Shown here: in pieces, positions 1 through 6,277 of the stretch
Numbering within the stretch: the first letter of the stretch is position 1
How the letters are laid out: the number at the start of each line of letters is the position of its first letter
NCBI GenBank assembly: GCA_033808535.1
Contig: JAPXNL010000030.1
Coordinates: 1 to 18,599, forward strand
Origin: DTU078 sp033808535
GTDB taxonomy: Bacteria > Bacillota > Clostridia > Oscillospirales > CAG-272
Direction: 5' to 3'
DNA: 18,599 nt
Notes under the pieces: model-generated
Databases searched by the model: none
What the model was told of the DNA's origin: nothing
What the model saw: only the letters and a program-made list of their open reading frames with translations
Translations under genes and position numbers: made by a program

Positions 1-441
1 TATCATGAGAACGGCACTTATCAGCGCGCCGAGTATGCTGAACAGAAAGAATACGATACCGAGCACGTTGAATATAGTGGAGATAATGCCCGATGCGACA
101 CTTATAACAGCCGCTGCTATGAGCAGCAGCAGACTCTGGTTTGCAAAAAACCTGCCGTATCTCGACTGCGGTGCCGCGACAAGCGGGACGAAAAACAGTA
201 TTCCGAAGCACGCAATAATTGCGTATATTTTATTTGCGGCAATGTCCTGAGGGTCGAACTCTGAAGTACGGTCGGCGCCGTCAGTAAATAAATTGCCTGC
301 CATCCGCGAGAAATCCTGTCCTCCGCCATACTGCGACTGTGAGTTTGAATATGCGTTTTCCTCGTTGAACCGATATCCGCAAGCGCCGCAGTATTTCTTT
401 TCGTCCGGAACCTGAGCACCGCAATTTTTGCATGTTTTCAC
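1..441 (-). CDS. Zinc-ribbon membrane protein (partial, C-terminus beyond window)
   Basis: The minus-strand frame opens at a GTG at 441, preceded by AGGTGG about 10 nt upstream, and runs off the left edge after 147 codons. The N-terminus holds a treble-clef zinc ribbon: CKNCG (Cys4, Cys7) and CGACG (Cys18, Cys21). A polar Ser/Gln/Gly-rich linker follows (about 28-65), then hydrophobic segments at about 71-90 and 103-147 separated by a SRYGRFFANQ loop. Zinc ribbon plus DUF4870-like or Tic20-like hydrophobic domain is a common architecture in Firmicutes, and the biochemical role is generally unknown. It is the last visible gene of a minus-strand set with a second zinc-ribbon membrane protein 58 bp upstream. 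The GTG is chosen because only this start keeps the complete four-cysteine ribbon; later ATGs would lose it. Gene call is solid, function unknown. Confidence 0.85.
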   Translation of the reverse strand, partial: MKTCKNCGAQVPDEKKYCGACGYRFNEENAYSNSQSQYGGGQDFSRMAGNLFTDGADRTSEFDPQDIAANKIYAIIACFGILFFVPLVAAPQSRYGRFFANQSLLLLIAAAVISVASGIISTIFNVLGIVFFLFSILGALISAVLMI

Positions 442-499
442 TTGATAACTACCACCTTTTCACCTCGTTTTGCTTGCGCCGAGTTCATGTCAAAGAATA

Positions 500-1069
500 T
501 CAATAATAATAAGAATAGCTGCCAAACATTTCAGCCAGGACTGAGGCGAACAATATGAAGAACACAAGTGCTACAAAGAAGCAAATCAGAGCCCAGAGGA
601 ACTGAGCTACAACCAGATTGCGGCGGTTGGGGTTCGAGTTGTCAAACGCCCAGACAAAGAACATTATCAGTCCGACTATCGGTATAGACAGAATGAAAAA
701 GGTGAGAATGTACGAGCCGATCGACATAACCGGTGCCATCTCTGTCCCGAATCTGTTATACTGCGGCTGGGCGTATGCGCCTGCGTACTGGTTTGAGTAT
801 CCGGTTGTTTGCTGCGGCACATTGTTTACATACTGGGTGCCGGCCTGGGTAGCGGTCGTCTGAGTACCTGTGGCCTGAGTAGTCTGTGTCCCTGTGGCTT
901 GAGTACCTGTGGTCTGAGCGCCGTTTGTCTGAGTGACGGTTGACTGAGTTTCGGACTGCTGTTCGGCTGCGGTCGGGGCAACCTTAGCTCCGCAATCGGG
1001 GCAGAACTTATTGCCTTCCTGAATGGGTGAGCCGCATTGGGCGCAAAACTGTTTTTTCTCAGTAGACAT
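500..1069 (-). CDS. Zinc-ribbon protein with Thr/Gln-rich linker and two membrane segments
   Basis: 189 codons, ATG start with GGGAG about 9 nt upstream. Domain order: zinc ribbon with Cys9/Cys12 (CAQCG) and Cys23/Cys26 (CPDCG); a low-complexity linker at about 36-92 built from repeated T, Q, G and A (GTQATGTQTTQ-like units); a Gly/Tyr/Gln-rich stretch; hydrophobic segments at about 113-140 and 152-178; and a Ser/Tyr-only tail (YSYYY). The arrangement predicts a small inner-membrane protein with a zinc finger on a flexible tether. The gene starts 24 bp downstream of the isomerase-like gene on the same strand, with no terminator seen between, so co-transcription is likely. The family function is not known to me. 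The linker is encoded by near-repeated DNA (about 851-960), so its length may vary between strains. Confidence 0.88.
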   Translation of the reverse strand: MSTEKKQFCAQCGSPIQEGNKFCPDCGAKVAPTAAEQQSETQSTVTQTNGAQTTGTQATGTQTTQATGTQTTATQAGTQYVNNVPQQTTGYSNQYAGAYAQPQYNRFGTEMAPVMSIGSYILTFFILSIPIVGLIMFFVWAFDNSNPNRRNLVVAQFLWALICFFVALVFFILFASVLAEMFGSYSYYY

Positions 1070-1093
1070 AATGCAAATCTCCCATTATAAGGG

Positions 1094-1813
1094 TCAGTTA
1101 AGTGTTTTAAGATAGTCGATGCAGCGCCTGACCTCGGACAGTCCGTCGGGTTTCAGCGTTTCACTTTCGACGACCATTTCCATTCCGAGTGCTATCGCCG
1201 TCTCGCGCACGGCTTTAACCGGTGCTGTGCCCTCGCCGAGCGCAAAGCCCTCGCCCTTATCGTTGCCGTCTTTGAGGTGAATGACGCGCACACGATGTGC
1301 AAGCCGTTTCATCAGCGCAACGGGATCAAGCCCGGCGTTGTACGCCCAGTATGTGTCAATCTCAAATAAGACGGATGTGCGATTCTCAAGCTCATCGTAG
1401 ATAATCTGCCCGTCCTTGTTGGGTTTAAACTCATGGCTGTGGTTGTGATAATGCAAAGCAATGCCGCGCTCGGCAAGCTTCGGTCCGAACTCGTTAACCA
1501 TCGCGATAAAATCGTCCAGCTTCTGACGGGTGGACAGATCCGCGCCGGGTATTATAATGTTTTTGTTGCCGATCTCGGTGTGGTATTCAACGGTTTTTTC
1601 AAAATTGTGCGCAACCTCGTGCCAGCCGGTGTGAGTACCGGATACTCGCAGGCCGTTATCAGCGAGCATGCGTTTGATCTCCGCGGCGGGAATACCGAAA
1701 AAGCCCGCGAATTCGACAAACGAATATCCCATTTCTGCCACTTTCTGCAGCGCGTACTCCATATTCTTTTCCGTTATGTCACGCACGCTGTACAATTGAA
1801 GTCCGTATTGCAT
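1094..1813 (-). CDS. Sugar phosphate isomerase/epimerase-like TIM-barrel protein
   Basis: 239 residues, a usual length for the xylose isomerase-like AP-endonuclease-2 superfamily. The N-terminus MQYGLQLYSVRD is typical. Likely metal ligands and catalytic positions are seen in order: a His-rich HYHNHSHEF strand (121-129), EID at 151-153, VIHLKDG (His179) and VVESE (Glu216-Glu218). Related proteins isomerise or epimerise sugars, inositols or their phosphates using a divalent metal; the substrate cannot be read from the sequence. GGAGG lies 7 nt before the ATG. It is the first gene of the minus-strand unit and has its own promoter (1856-1884) overlapped by a palindrome, which suggests substrate-responsive repression. 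Pairing with zinc-ribbon membrane proteins gives no clear pathway. Confidence 0.92.
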   Translation of the reverse strand: MQYGLQLYSVRDITEKNMEYALQKVAEMGYSFVEFAGFFGIPAAEIKRMLADNGLRVSGTHTGWHEVAHNFEKTVEYHTEIGNKNIIIPGADLSTRQKLDDFIAMVNEFGPKLAERGIALHYHNHSHEFKPNKDGQIIYDELENRTSVLFEIDTYWAYNAGLDPVALMKRLAHRVRVIHLKDGNDKGEGFALGEGTAPVKAVRETAIALGMEMVVESETLKPDGLSEVRRCIDYLKTLN

Positions 1814-1855
1814 AATAATCCTCCGACATAAATAAAATTAAAACAAGTATACTAT

Positions 1856-1884
1856 ATTATAGTAAATAATTTATCAGGTTGCAA
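1856..1884 (-). promoter_or_regulatory. Promoter of the isomerase/zinc-ribbon unit
   Basis: On the minus strand TTGCAA (plus 1879-1884) and TATAAT (plus 1856-1861) are separated by exactly 17 bp, placing the start of transcription near 1849 and leaving a leader of about 35 nt before the ATG at 1813. The -10 is a perfect consensus and the -35 matches 4 of 6 positions. The promoter is divergent from that of infC. Confidence 0.7.
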
Positions 1885-1896
1885 TATATTTGCAAC
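1878..1896. promoter_or_regulatory. Perfect palindrome over the -35 box (candidate operator)
   Basis: GTTGCAA, five bases (TATAT), TTGCAAC: a perfect 7-bp inverted repeat whose left arm contains the -35 hexamer of the minus-strand promoter. The size, symmetry and position fit a homodimeric repressor site. It lies 34 bp from the infC -35 box, so it more likely controls the isomerase unit. The binding protein is not identifiable from this window. Confidence 0.5.
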
Positions 1897-1929
1897 AAAT
1901 TTGAAAAATAAAAAAATTGCAGCTATATG

Positions 1930-1958
1930 TTGACATTTGGCTGCGATTGTGTTATAAT
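1930..1958 (+). promoter_or_regulatory. Consensus sigma-A promoter of infC-rpmI-rplT
   Basis: TTGACA at 1930-1935 and TATAAT at 1953-1958 with a 17-bp spacer: both hexamers match consensus exactly. Transcription would start near 1965, giving an untranslated leader of about 220 nt before infC. This is the strongest promoter in the window, as expected for a ribosomal protein operon. Confidence 0.88.
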
Positions 1959-1964
1959 CACATT

Positions 1965-2114
1965 TAAATAATAAAGCAGGACGATCTCCGTTCTCACCTT
2001 GCGGGGCAATGGGCCGCGCGGGTTAATATCGAATGGGTAAAGTGCATGCCCCGGCAGCAGTCGGGGAAGAAAGTGCTTTACTGCTGACGGAGAGCGTAAT
2101 GCACTCCGTTTTTT
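1965..2114 (+). ncRNA. Probable L20-type leader (transcription attenuator) of infC operon
   Basis: The leader holds two mutually exclusive pairings. TCTCCGT (1985-1991) can pair with ACGGAGA (2087-2093), while ACGGAG (2087-2092) can instead pair with CTCCGT (2104-2109) to make a terminator. Between them is a structured core: GTAAAG (2037-2042) with CTTTAC (2076-2081), enclosing CCCCG (2049-2053) with CGGGG (2062-2066). The apical loop CAGCAGT (2055-2061) is complementary to ACTGCTG (2080-2086), which allows a pseudoknot or alternative hairpin. In Bacillus, ribosomal protein L20 binds the infC leader and promotes premature termination. Position upstream of infC-rpmI-rplT and this architecture support the same class. 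Assignment rests on context and hand-made pairings, not a covariance model. Confidence 0.78.
2086..2114 (+). terminator. Attenuator terminator in the infC leader
   Basis: ACGGAG (2087-2092) pairs with CTCCGT (2104-2109). An additional inner GC/GC pairing lies across an A-A mismatch, with loop GTAAT, and the stem runs into T6 (2109-2114). The 5' arm is shared with the antiterminator pairing to 1985-1991. It precedes infC on the same strand, so it must be conditional. Confidence 0.75.
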
Positions 2115-2169
2115 CGTTTTACCGGGATGGAGAAATAAATAAACTGATTATTATTTAACATACAATTAC

Positions 2170-2187
2170 GGAGGTGTTTCCCCAATC
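2170..2187 (+). promoter_or_regulatory. RBS and ATC start codon of infC
   Basis: GGAGG at 2170-2174 is followed 10 nt later by ATC at 2185-2187, in frame with IF-3. No ATG, GTG or TTG exists in frame between the upstream stop (TAA, 2140-2142) and the conserved KDYLVNEEI segment. Rare AUU/AUC/AUA starts are a known feature of infC, because IF-3 rejects non-canonical starts and so limits its own synthesis. Confidence 0.75.
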
Positions 2188-2844
2188 AGAAGTAACAATT
2201 TCAAAGATTATCTCGTCAACGAGGAGATTGGCAGCGGACTGCGAATTCCGGGCTCCAAAATTCTTCGTGTCATCGGACCGGACGGCGAACAGCTGGGACT
2301 CATCACATATGCAGCAGCGCTCAACAACGCTTACGACCGCGGGCTTGATCTGGTGCTCATCGCGCAGCAGGCGGACCCGCCCGTATGCCGCATAATGGAT
2401 TACGGCCGTTTTAAGTTCGAGCGCGACAAGAAGGAAAAGGAAGCAAAAAAGAAGCAGCAGCTCATTGAGGTAAAGGAGATACAGCTCTCCTGCCATATCG
2501 ATGTCGGCGACTTCAACACCAAAGGAAACCATGCACGCCGCTTTTTGTGCGATGGCAACAAAGTCAAAGTGAGCGTGAGGTTCCGCGGACGACAGATGAC
2601 ACATCTTGACATCGGTCGCGACCTGCTCGACAAATTTGCCGAATACTGCGCCGAATTCGGGACAATTGAAAAAGCGCCGGTTTTGGAGGGCAGGACGATG
2701 ATAATGTACCTTGCTCCGATTAAGAACACGCCCGCCAAGGGCACGGCGAAACCGAAGAGCGGTGCAGCATCAGACACTGCGGCGTCGCCGGATGAAACGG
2801 ATGCCACGAAAGAGTCTGCAGTCCGGGCGCAGAAGGGGAAATAA
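2185..2844 (+). CDS. infC: Translation initiation factor IF-3
   Basis: 219 residues when read from the ATC at 2185. The N-domain begins at about residue 8 (KDYLVNEEIGS) and carries DPPVCRIMDYGRFKFE, an almost invariant IF-3 signature. A basic linker (KKEKEAKKKQQ) follows, then the C-domain with DFNTKGNHARRFL, VRFRGRQMTH and a final MYLAP. An ATG-only reading would begin at 2353 inside the N-domain and lose 56 residues, so it is wrong. IF-3 binds the 30S subunit, blocks early 50S joining and proofreads the start codon. The protein carries about 40 extra residues after the usual end: a Lys/Ala/Ser/Thr-rich, probably disordered tail. First gene of infC-rpmI-rplT, probably under L20 feedback and self-limited through its own start codon. 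Confidence 0.96.
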   Translation: MRSNNFKDYLVNEEIGSGLRIPGSKILRVIGPDGEQLGLITYAAALNNAYDRGLDLVLIAQQADPPVCRIMDYGRFKFERDKKEKEAKKKQQLIEVKEIQLSCHIDVGDFNTKGNHARRFLCDGNKVKVSVRFRGRQMTHLDIGRDLLDKFAEYCAEFGTIEKAPVLEGRTMIMYLAPIKNTPAKGTAKPKSGAASDTAASPDETDATKESAVRAQKGK

Positions 2845-3059
2845 ACGTTCTGGTAATCTTATATAGATATTTGGAATAAGCTGCGGCGGCCTGCCACGAC
2901 AAAATTTTACGGCTCGCTGCGGTTGCTCGCCCGCGCACAGACGCGCGGGTATATATTATGTTTTGCACTGCTTCCTGCGTTTGCCTGCGCAAATAGAAAC
3001 AGGCATAAAAAATACACCGGCAGCGGAGACGCTTTACCGGAGAATTGGAGAATCAACAA
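2845..3059 (+). other. infC-rpmI spacer with two hairpins
   Basis: The 215-bp gap is long for this operon and has no supported gene. It contains CCCGCGC/GCGCGGG (2930-2936 with 2943-2949, loop ACAGAC), not followed by a T-run, and a second structure just before the rpmI RBS: CCGG (3017-3020) with CCGG (3037-3040), enclosing AGCG (3022-3025) with CGCT (3030-3033). RNA processing or translational control are possible. No promoter is evident. Confidence 0.4.
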
Positions 3060-3257
3060 ATGGGAAAGATCAAAACACATTCTGCTACCGCAAAGCGGTT
3101 TAAGCTGACAAAGAGCGGACTTGTAAAGCATAGCGGACAGAACCGCCGTCACAAGCTCGGACATAAATCACCCAAGCGCAAAAGACAGCTTCGCAAGGGC
3201 GGCTATCTCAGTGACGCAGTAGCCCCGATCGTCCGCAATCTGCTCCCCCGCGCCTGA
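3060..3257 (+). CDS. rpmI: 50S ribosomal protein L35
   Basis: 65 residues, the family's usual length, starting MGKIKTHSATAKRF and rich in Lys/Arg (HKSPKRKRQLRKGGYLS). The ATG at 3060 is preferred over the in-frame TTG at 3045 because GGAG (3047-3050) sits 9 nt before it and because L35 proteins begin M(P/G)K(M/I)KTH. L35 is a small basic protein of the large ribosomal subunit. The gene lies in the conserved order infC-rpmI-rplT, 39 bp before rplT, and in other bacteria is translationally coupled to and controlled with rplT by L20. Confidence 0.97.
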   Translation: MGKIKTHSATAKRFKLTKSGLVKHSGQNRRHKLGHKSPKRKRQLRKGGYLSDAVAPIVRNLLPRA

Positions 3258-3296
3258 GTCGCGCACATGAATCGAAGATCAGGAGGATAACATAAA

Positions 3297-3656
3297 ATGG
3301 CACGAGTAAAAGGCGCGATCATGACGCGCAAGAGAAGAAACAAGGTCCTCAAGCTCGCCAAGGGCTATTGGGGTGCGAAATCAAAGCATTTCAAGATGGC
3401 CAAACAGGCCGTAATGAAGAGTGGCAACTATGCATTCACAGGCAGAAAGCTGCGCAAGCGCGATTTCCGTTCGCTGTGGATCACACGCATTTCCGCTCAG
3501 GCAAAGGAATGCGGCATGAACTACTCGACCCTGATGCACGGCCTGAAGGTCGCCGGCATAAATCTCAACCGCAAGATGCTTGCTGAGCTTGCAGTTTCCG
3601 ATAAAGCAGCGTTTTCCGCTGTTGCCGAACAGGCAAAGAAAGCTATCGGCAGATAA
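3297..3656 (+). CDS. rplT: 50S ribosomal protein L20
   Basis: 119 residues, standard length. It opens MARVKGAIMTRKRRNKVLKL, followed by the long basic N-terminal arm, GRKLRKRDFRSLWITRI, and the globular C-domain (YSTLMHGLKVAGINLNRKML). AGGAGG at 3281-3286 lies 10 nt from the ATG. L20 binds 23S rRNA domain II early in 50S assembly and is the known feedback repressor of this operon, so the leader at 1965-2114 is its likely second RNA target. The operon appears to end at the hairpin at 3735-3757. Confidence 0.98.
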   Translation: MARVKGAIMTRKRRNKVLKLAKGYWGAKSKHFKMAKQAVMKSGNYAFTGRKLRKRDFRSLWITRISAQAKECGMNYSTLMHGLKVAGINLNRKMLAELAVSDKAAFSAVAEQAKKAIGR

Positions 3657-3734
3657 GGGTCTGTAAACGCTGTCCAGCAAGTTTAATCCTGACGGCTCAA
3701 AGTCACAGGTCATCATGAGCAATATGAAAGGAAC

Positions 3735-3757
3735 AAACCCGGAGCCCCTCCGGGTTT
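3735..3757 (+). terminator. Terminator after rplT
   Basis: AAACCCGGA (3735-3743) and TCCGGGTTT (3749-3757) form a perfect 9-bp stem with loop GCCCC. The 3' side is only moderately T-rich (TTTGATTCGTTATT), so termination may be partial. The next gene starts 20 bp further on with no clear promoter or RBS and may depend on read-through. Confidence 0.72.
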
Positions 3758-3776
3758 GATTCGTTATTATGACACT

Positions 3777-4607
3777 ATGACTGAAAATTACAAATATATA
3801 ACCTCAAGAACCAACCGCGCGGTCACGGAGGCTGCATCGCTCTGTGACAAAAAGCATCGCGACGAGCTGGGATTGTTTTTGTGCGAAGGAGTCAAGCTCT
3901 TTTTTGAGGCGGTATCAGCCAGCGCCTTAATAGACAGGGTGTTTGTCACCCGCGAAGCAGCGGGTGATCCGGCTGTCCGTGCGGCACTTGAGCAGCTGGA
4001 CGAAGGCGCCGTCTGCCTGGTGTCGGATGCAGTGCTTTCGCGCATTTCAACAGAAAAAGCGCCGCAAGGCGTGATTTGTACAGTCAGGCATCTTGACAAA
4101 ACGCATAAAAATATTACAATATATAATAATCCTTCCGGACCGCCCCGCCGGGCGCTGTTTCTTGACGGTGTGAGCGACCCGGGCAATGTGGGCACCGTGA
4201 TACGCACGGCTGCGGCTTTCGGGTTCGATATGCTTATCCTCGGTCCCGGCTGCGCCGATATATATAACCCGCGCACAGTCCGGGCGTCGATGGGTGCAAT
4301 ATTCCGTCAGCCCGTCACACGCGTCGCAAATGCGGCACAGTCGGTGACTGCGCTGCGCGGAATGGGTGCAGAGGTCTGGGCAGCTACGCTCGACGCCCGT
4401 CTTACGGTGGACGAGCTTGCGGCACGAGCGGGTGACACGCCGGTATGCATCATCATCGGCAACGAGGGTCACGGGATTTCGCCGGAAGTTGAAGCCGCAG
4501 CAACAGGCAAAGTCAATATTCCGATTACCGCGGACGCTGAATCGCTGAATGCCGCAGTTGCCGCCGCGATTTTCATGTGGGAACTGCGCACTGATAGAAA
4601 TAAATAA
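3777..4607 (+). CDS. TrmH/SpoU-family rRNA 2'-O-methyltransferase (YsgA-like)
   Basis: 276 residues from the ATG at 3777. The N-terminal part is a substrate-binding L30e-like domain (about 20-110), followed by the SPOUT domain. Motif 1 DGVSDPGNVGTVIRTAAAFG is at about 130-149, with the catalytic-type Asn and Arg. Motif 2 IIGNEGHGI is near 226-234, and motif 3 IPITADAESLNAAVAAAIF near 248-266. Such enzymes transfer a methyl group from SAM to a ribose in rRNA or tRNA through a trefoil knot; the exact target nucleotide is not readable. In Bacillus ysgA lies close to rplT, which fits. An in-frame TTG at 3756 is a weaker start because it lies inside the terminator hairpin. The ATG itself has no clear Shine-Dalgarno sequence, which suggests modest expression. 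Confidence 0.93.
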   Translation: MTENYKYITSRTNRAVTEAASLCDKKHRDELGLFLCEGVKLFFEAVSASALIDRVFVTREAAGDPAVRAALEQLDEGAVCLVSDAVLSRISTEKAPQGVICTVRHLDKTHKNITIYNNPSGPPRRALFLDGVSDPGNVGTVIRTAAAFGFDMLILGPGCADIYNPRTVRASMGAIFRQPVTRVANAAQSVTALRGMGAEVWAATLDARLTVDELAARAGDTPVCIIIGNEGHGISPEVEAAATGKVNIPITADAESLNAAVAAAIFMWELRTDRNK

Positions 4608-4674
4608 TGTGCCGCAGGCGCGAATATCCGCGCGTGGGGCGATATACAATATCACGGGAGGCAGAAAGGCGTAA

Positions 4675-6006
4675 ATGTCTGACACAAACGACGCCAAACG
4701 GGAGCTGCTCATCCGTTGGATATGGTTCGCGCTGGCGTGCGGACCGGGCTCCGACGCATATGACTCACTGCTGCCCGACTTTGACTACGACGTCGGTGCC
4801 GTTTACAATGCGACGCGCGCGGAGCTGACCCAGGCCGGTGCGGATGGTGCGCTGCTGGAGAGACTCACAAACAAGTCTACCGACGAAGCTGAAGCGATCT
4901 GGGCGCAGTGCCGCAACGAGGGCATTAAGCTGCTCACGCCTTTGCACAAGGCATATCCAAAGCGACTGTTTGAGATAGCCCGCAAGCCGCTGCTGCTCTA
5001 TTGCCGCGGCATATTGCCGGCGCTTGACAACTATGCCTGCATAGCCGCTGTGGGAACGCGCGATATGACCGAATACGGGCGCAACAACGCCTACACGCTT
5101 ACCTTCGATATGGCAAAGGTAGGCGCGGTTATCGTCAGCGGAATGGCACGCGGAATCGACGGCGTTTGTCACAGGGGCGCGCTTGATGCCGGCGGCTTTA
5201 CGGTTGCGGTGCTCGGCTGCGGAATCGACCGCATTTACCCGGCAGAGCACAGGCCGCTTTACGATGAAATCGCGAAAAACAGCCTTATTCTGTCCGAATA
5301 TAAGCCGGGCACGCCGCCCGAGGGGCGCAATTTCCCGGTGCGCAACAGGATAATCAGCGGACTCTGCGACGGAACGCTGGTAGTGGAATGCTCCGAGCAA
5401 AGCGGCGCCATGCTGACAGCCCGGCACGCACTGGCTCAGGGGCGCGATCTTTTCGCATTGCCCGGCAAAGTCGGTGAAAAAAACTCGGCAGGCGTCAACA
5501 AACTTATCGCCGACGGAGCGCGAATTGTGACGTCTGCGGTTGATATTGTGTCAGCTTACGCAGAAAAGTATCCCTTGACCCTGCGGCTTGAAAATCTGCC
5601 GAAACCGGGCGTTACCGACAGACGCCGGCGCGCATTTATTGAGCGCATTGACGCGCACGGAGGCAGCTCTGTTAACTATCAAGCCGATACCGCCAAAGCG
5701 TCGAAACGCCCATATCCGACACGCCGCAATAAGTCGATGCAGCAGAGCCCGGAAAACGAGCTTGCCGACCGCTCGGAACGGGCTGCAACGCAGGTGTTTG
5801 ACGAGAGCACGCTGGGCGAAAACGAACGCATAATCTATTCTCTTATCACAGCAGAAAAACCGATGAGCGCCGACGAGCTGACCGTCTCCGGACTTACAAT
5901 GAGTCAGATTATAACAGCGCTGACCCTGCTTGAGATAAAACGCGCTATCAGGTTCGCGGGCGGCGGCAAATACATAAGAATCGGCGGCAGCGCCCCGATT
6001 GAATAA
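4675..6006 (+). CDS. dprA: DNA-processing protein DprA/Smf
   Basis: 443 residues, longer than the roughly 300-370 typical of Firmicute DprA. Order: N-terminal SAM-like region (about 10-75), then the Rossmann-like core with VGTRDMTEYG, VSGMARGIDGVCHRGAL, AVLGCGIDRIYPAEH, FPVRNRIISGL and FALPGKVGEKNSAGVNKLI. A charged, probably disordered linker follows (about 305-380), then a winged-helix domain (about 385-440, MSADELTVSGLTMSQIITAL). DprA loads RecA on incoming single-stranded DNA during natural transformation. The usual GID..AH signature reads GIDGVCH here. The ATG has AAGG about 7 nt and GGGAGG about 15 nt upstream. Followed by topA after a structured 271-bp spacer, matching the common dprA-topA order. 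Whether the organism is competent cannot be told from this window. Confidence 0.96.
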   Translation: MSDTNDAKRELLIRWIWFALACGPGSDAYDSLLPDFDYDVGAVYNATRAELTQAGADGALLERLTNKSTDEAEAIWAQCRNEGIKLLTPLHKAYPKRLFEIARKPLLLYCRGILPALDNYACIAAVGTRDMTEYGRNNAYTLTFDMAKVGAVIVSGMARGIDGVCHRGALDAGGFTVAVLGCGIDRIYPAEHRPLYDEIAKNSLILSEYKPGTPPEGRNFPVRNRIISGLCDGTLVVECSEQSGAMLTARHALAQGRDLFALPGKVGEKNSAGVNKLIADGARIVTSAVDIVSAYAEKYPLTLRLENLPKPGVTDRRRRAFIERIDAHGGSSVNYQADTAKASKRPYPTRRNKSMQQSPENELADRSERAATQVFDESTLGENERIIYSLITAEKPMSADELTVSGLTMSQIITALTLLEIKRAIRFAGGGKYIRIGGSAPIE

Positions 6007-6077
6007 AAGCGGTGCAGTTTAGTATCAAAATATTATAATCGGCTCAAAATGCATACACATATAAACTGAACGTACAA

Positions 6078-6108
6078 CCCGCATTATGTCACAGGCTGCC
6101 TGTGCGGG
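6078..6108 (+). repeat. Hairpin 1 upstream of topA
   Basis: CACAGG (6090-6095) and CCTGTG (6099-6104) form a 6-bp stem with loop CTG. The alternative outer pairing CCCGCA (6078-6083) with TGCGGG (6103-6108) overlaps it, so only one can form at a time. It lies about 75 bp after the dprA stop and could be a dprA 3' hairpin. Confidence 0.5.
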
Positions 6109-6128
6109 CTGAGGGATACGCATTTTTC

Positions 6129-6176
6129 CGGCAAATATACTTATCTGTAAAACTGTATTCGGATAAAAATTTGCCG
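6129..6176 (+). repeat. Long stem-loop 2 upstream of topA
   Basis: CGGCAAAT (6129-6136) pairs perfectly with ATTTGCCG (6169-6176). Inside it TTATCTG (6141-6147) pairs with CGGATAA (6160-6166), with one G-T wobble. The two stems are separated by a 4/2-nt internal loop and capped by a 12-nt loop. About 15 base pairs in a 48-nt element suggest an RNA structure or a protein site rather than chance. Confidence 0.55.
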
Positions 6177-6219
6177 CCTCTTAAAAATAAATTCAATATT
6201 GTAACTTATAATAACCCAC

Positions 6220-6240
6220 ATGCGGCAGTCCATGCCGCAT
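6220..6240 (+). repeat. Hairpin 3 upstream of topA
   Basis: ATGCGGCA (6220-6227) and TGCCGCAT (6233-6240) form a perfect 8-bp stem with loop GTCCA, ending 22 nt before the topA Shine-Dalgarno sequence. It is followed by AAAAAG rather than a T-run, so it is not a plus-strand terminator. Confidence 0.55.
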
Positions 6241-6277
6241 AAAAAGCCACACAAATAACAATGGAGGACACGGGCGG

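Larger units (their letters stand above)
6007..6277 (+). other. Structured dprA-topA spacer (possible topA leader)
   Basis: No supported gene in 271 bp. It holds three inverted repeats in series (listed separately) and AT-rich tracts with TATAAT at 6034-6039 and 6207-6212. Neither TATAAT has a convincing -35 hexamer at 16-18 bp. No strong T-run follows any of the hairpins. The spacer ends with GGAGG at 6263-6267 for topA. Confidence 0.45.

Noticed and set aside
117..419. Minus-strand 100-codon frame near the left edge
   Set aside because: It is a shifted frame of the zinc-ribbon gene starting at GTG 441, whose Cys pairs and membrane segments make it the real one.
2353..2844. IF-3 starting at ATG 2353
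   Set aside because: This would remove most of the N-domain, including NEEIGS and the following strands; the ATC at 2185 has an RBS.
6207..6212. topA promoter at TATAAT 6207-6212 (also 6034-6039)
   Set aside because: No acceptable -35 hexamer at 16-18 bp for either; kept only as a remark.
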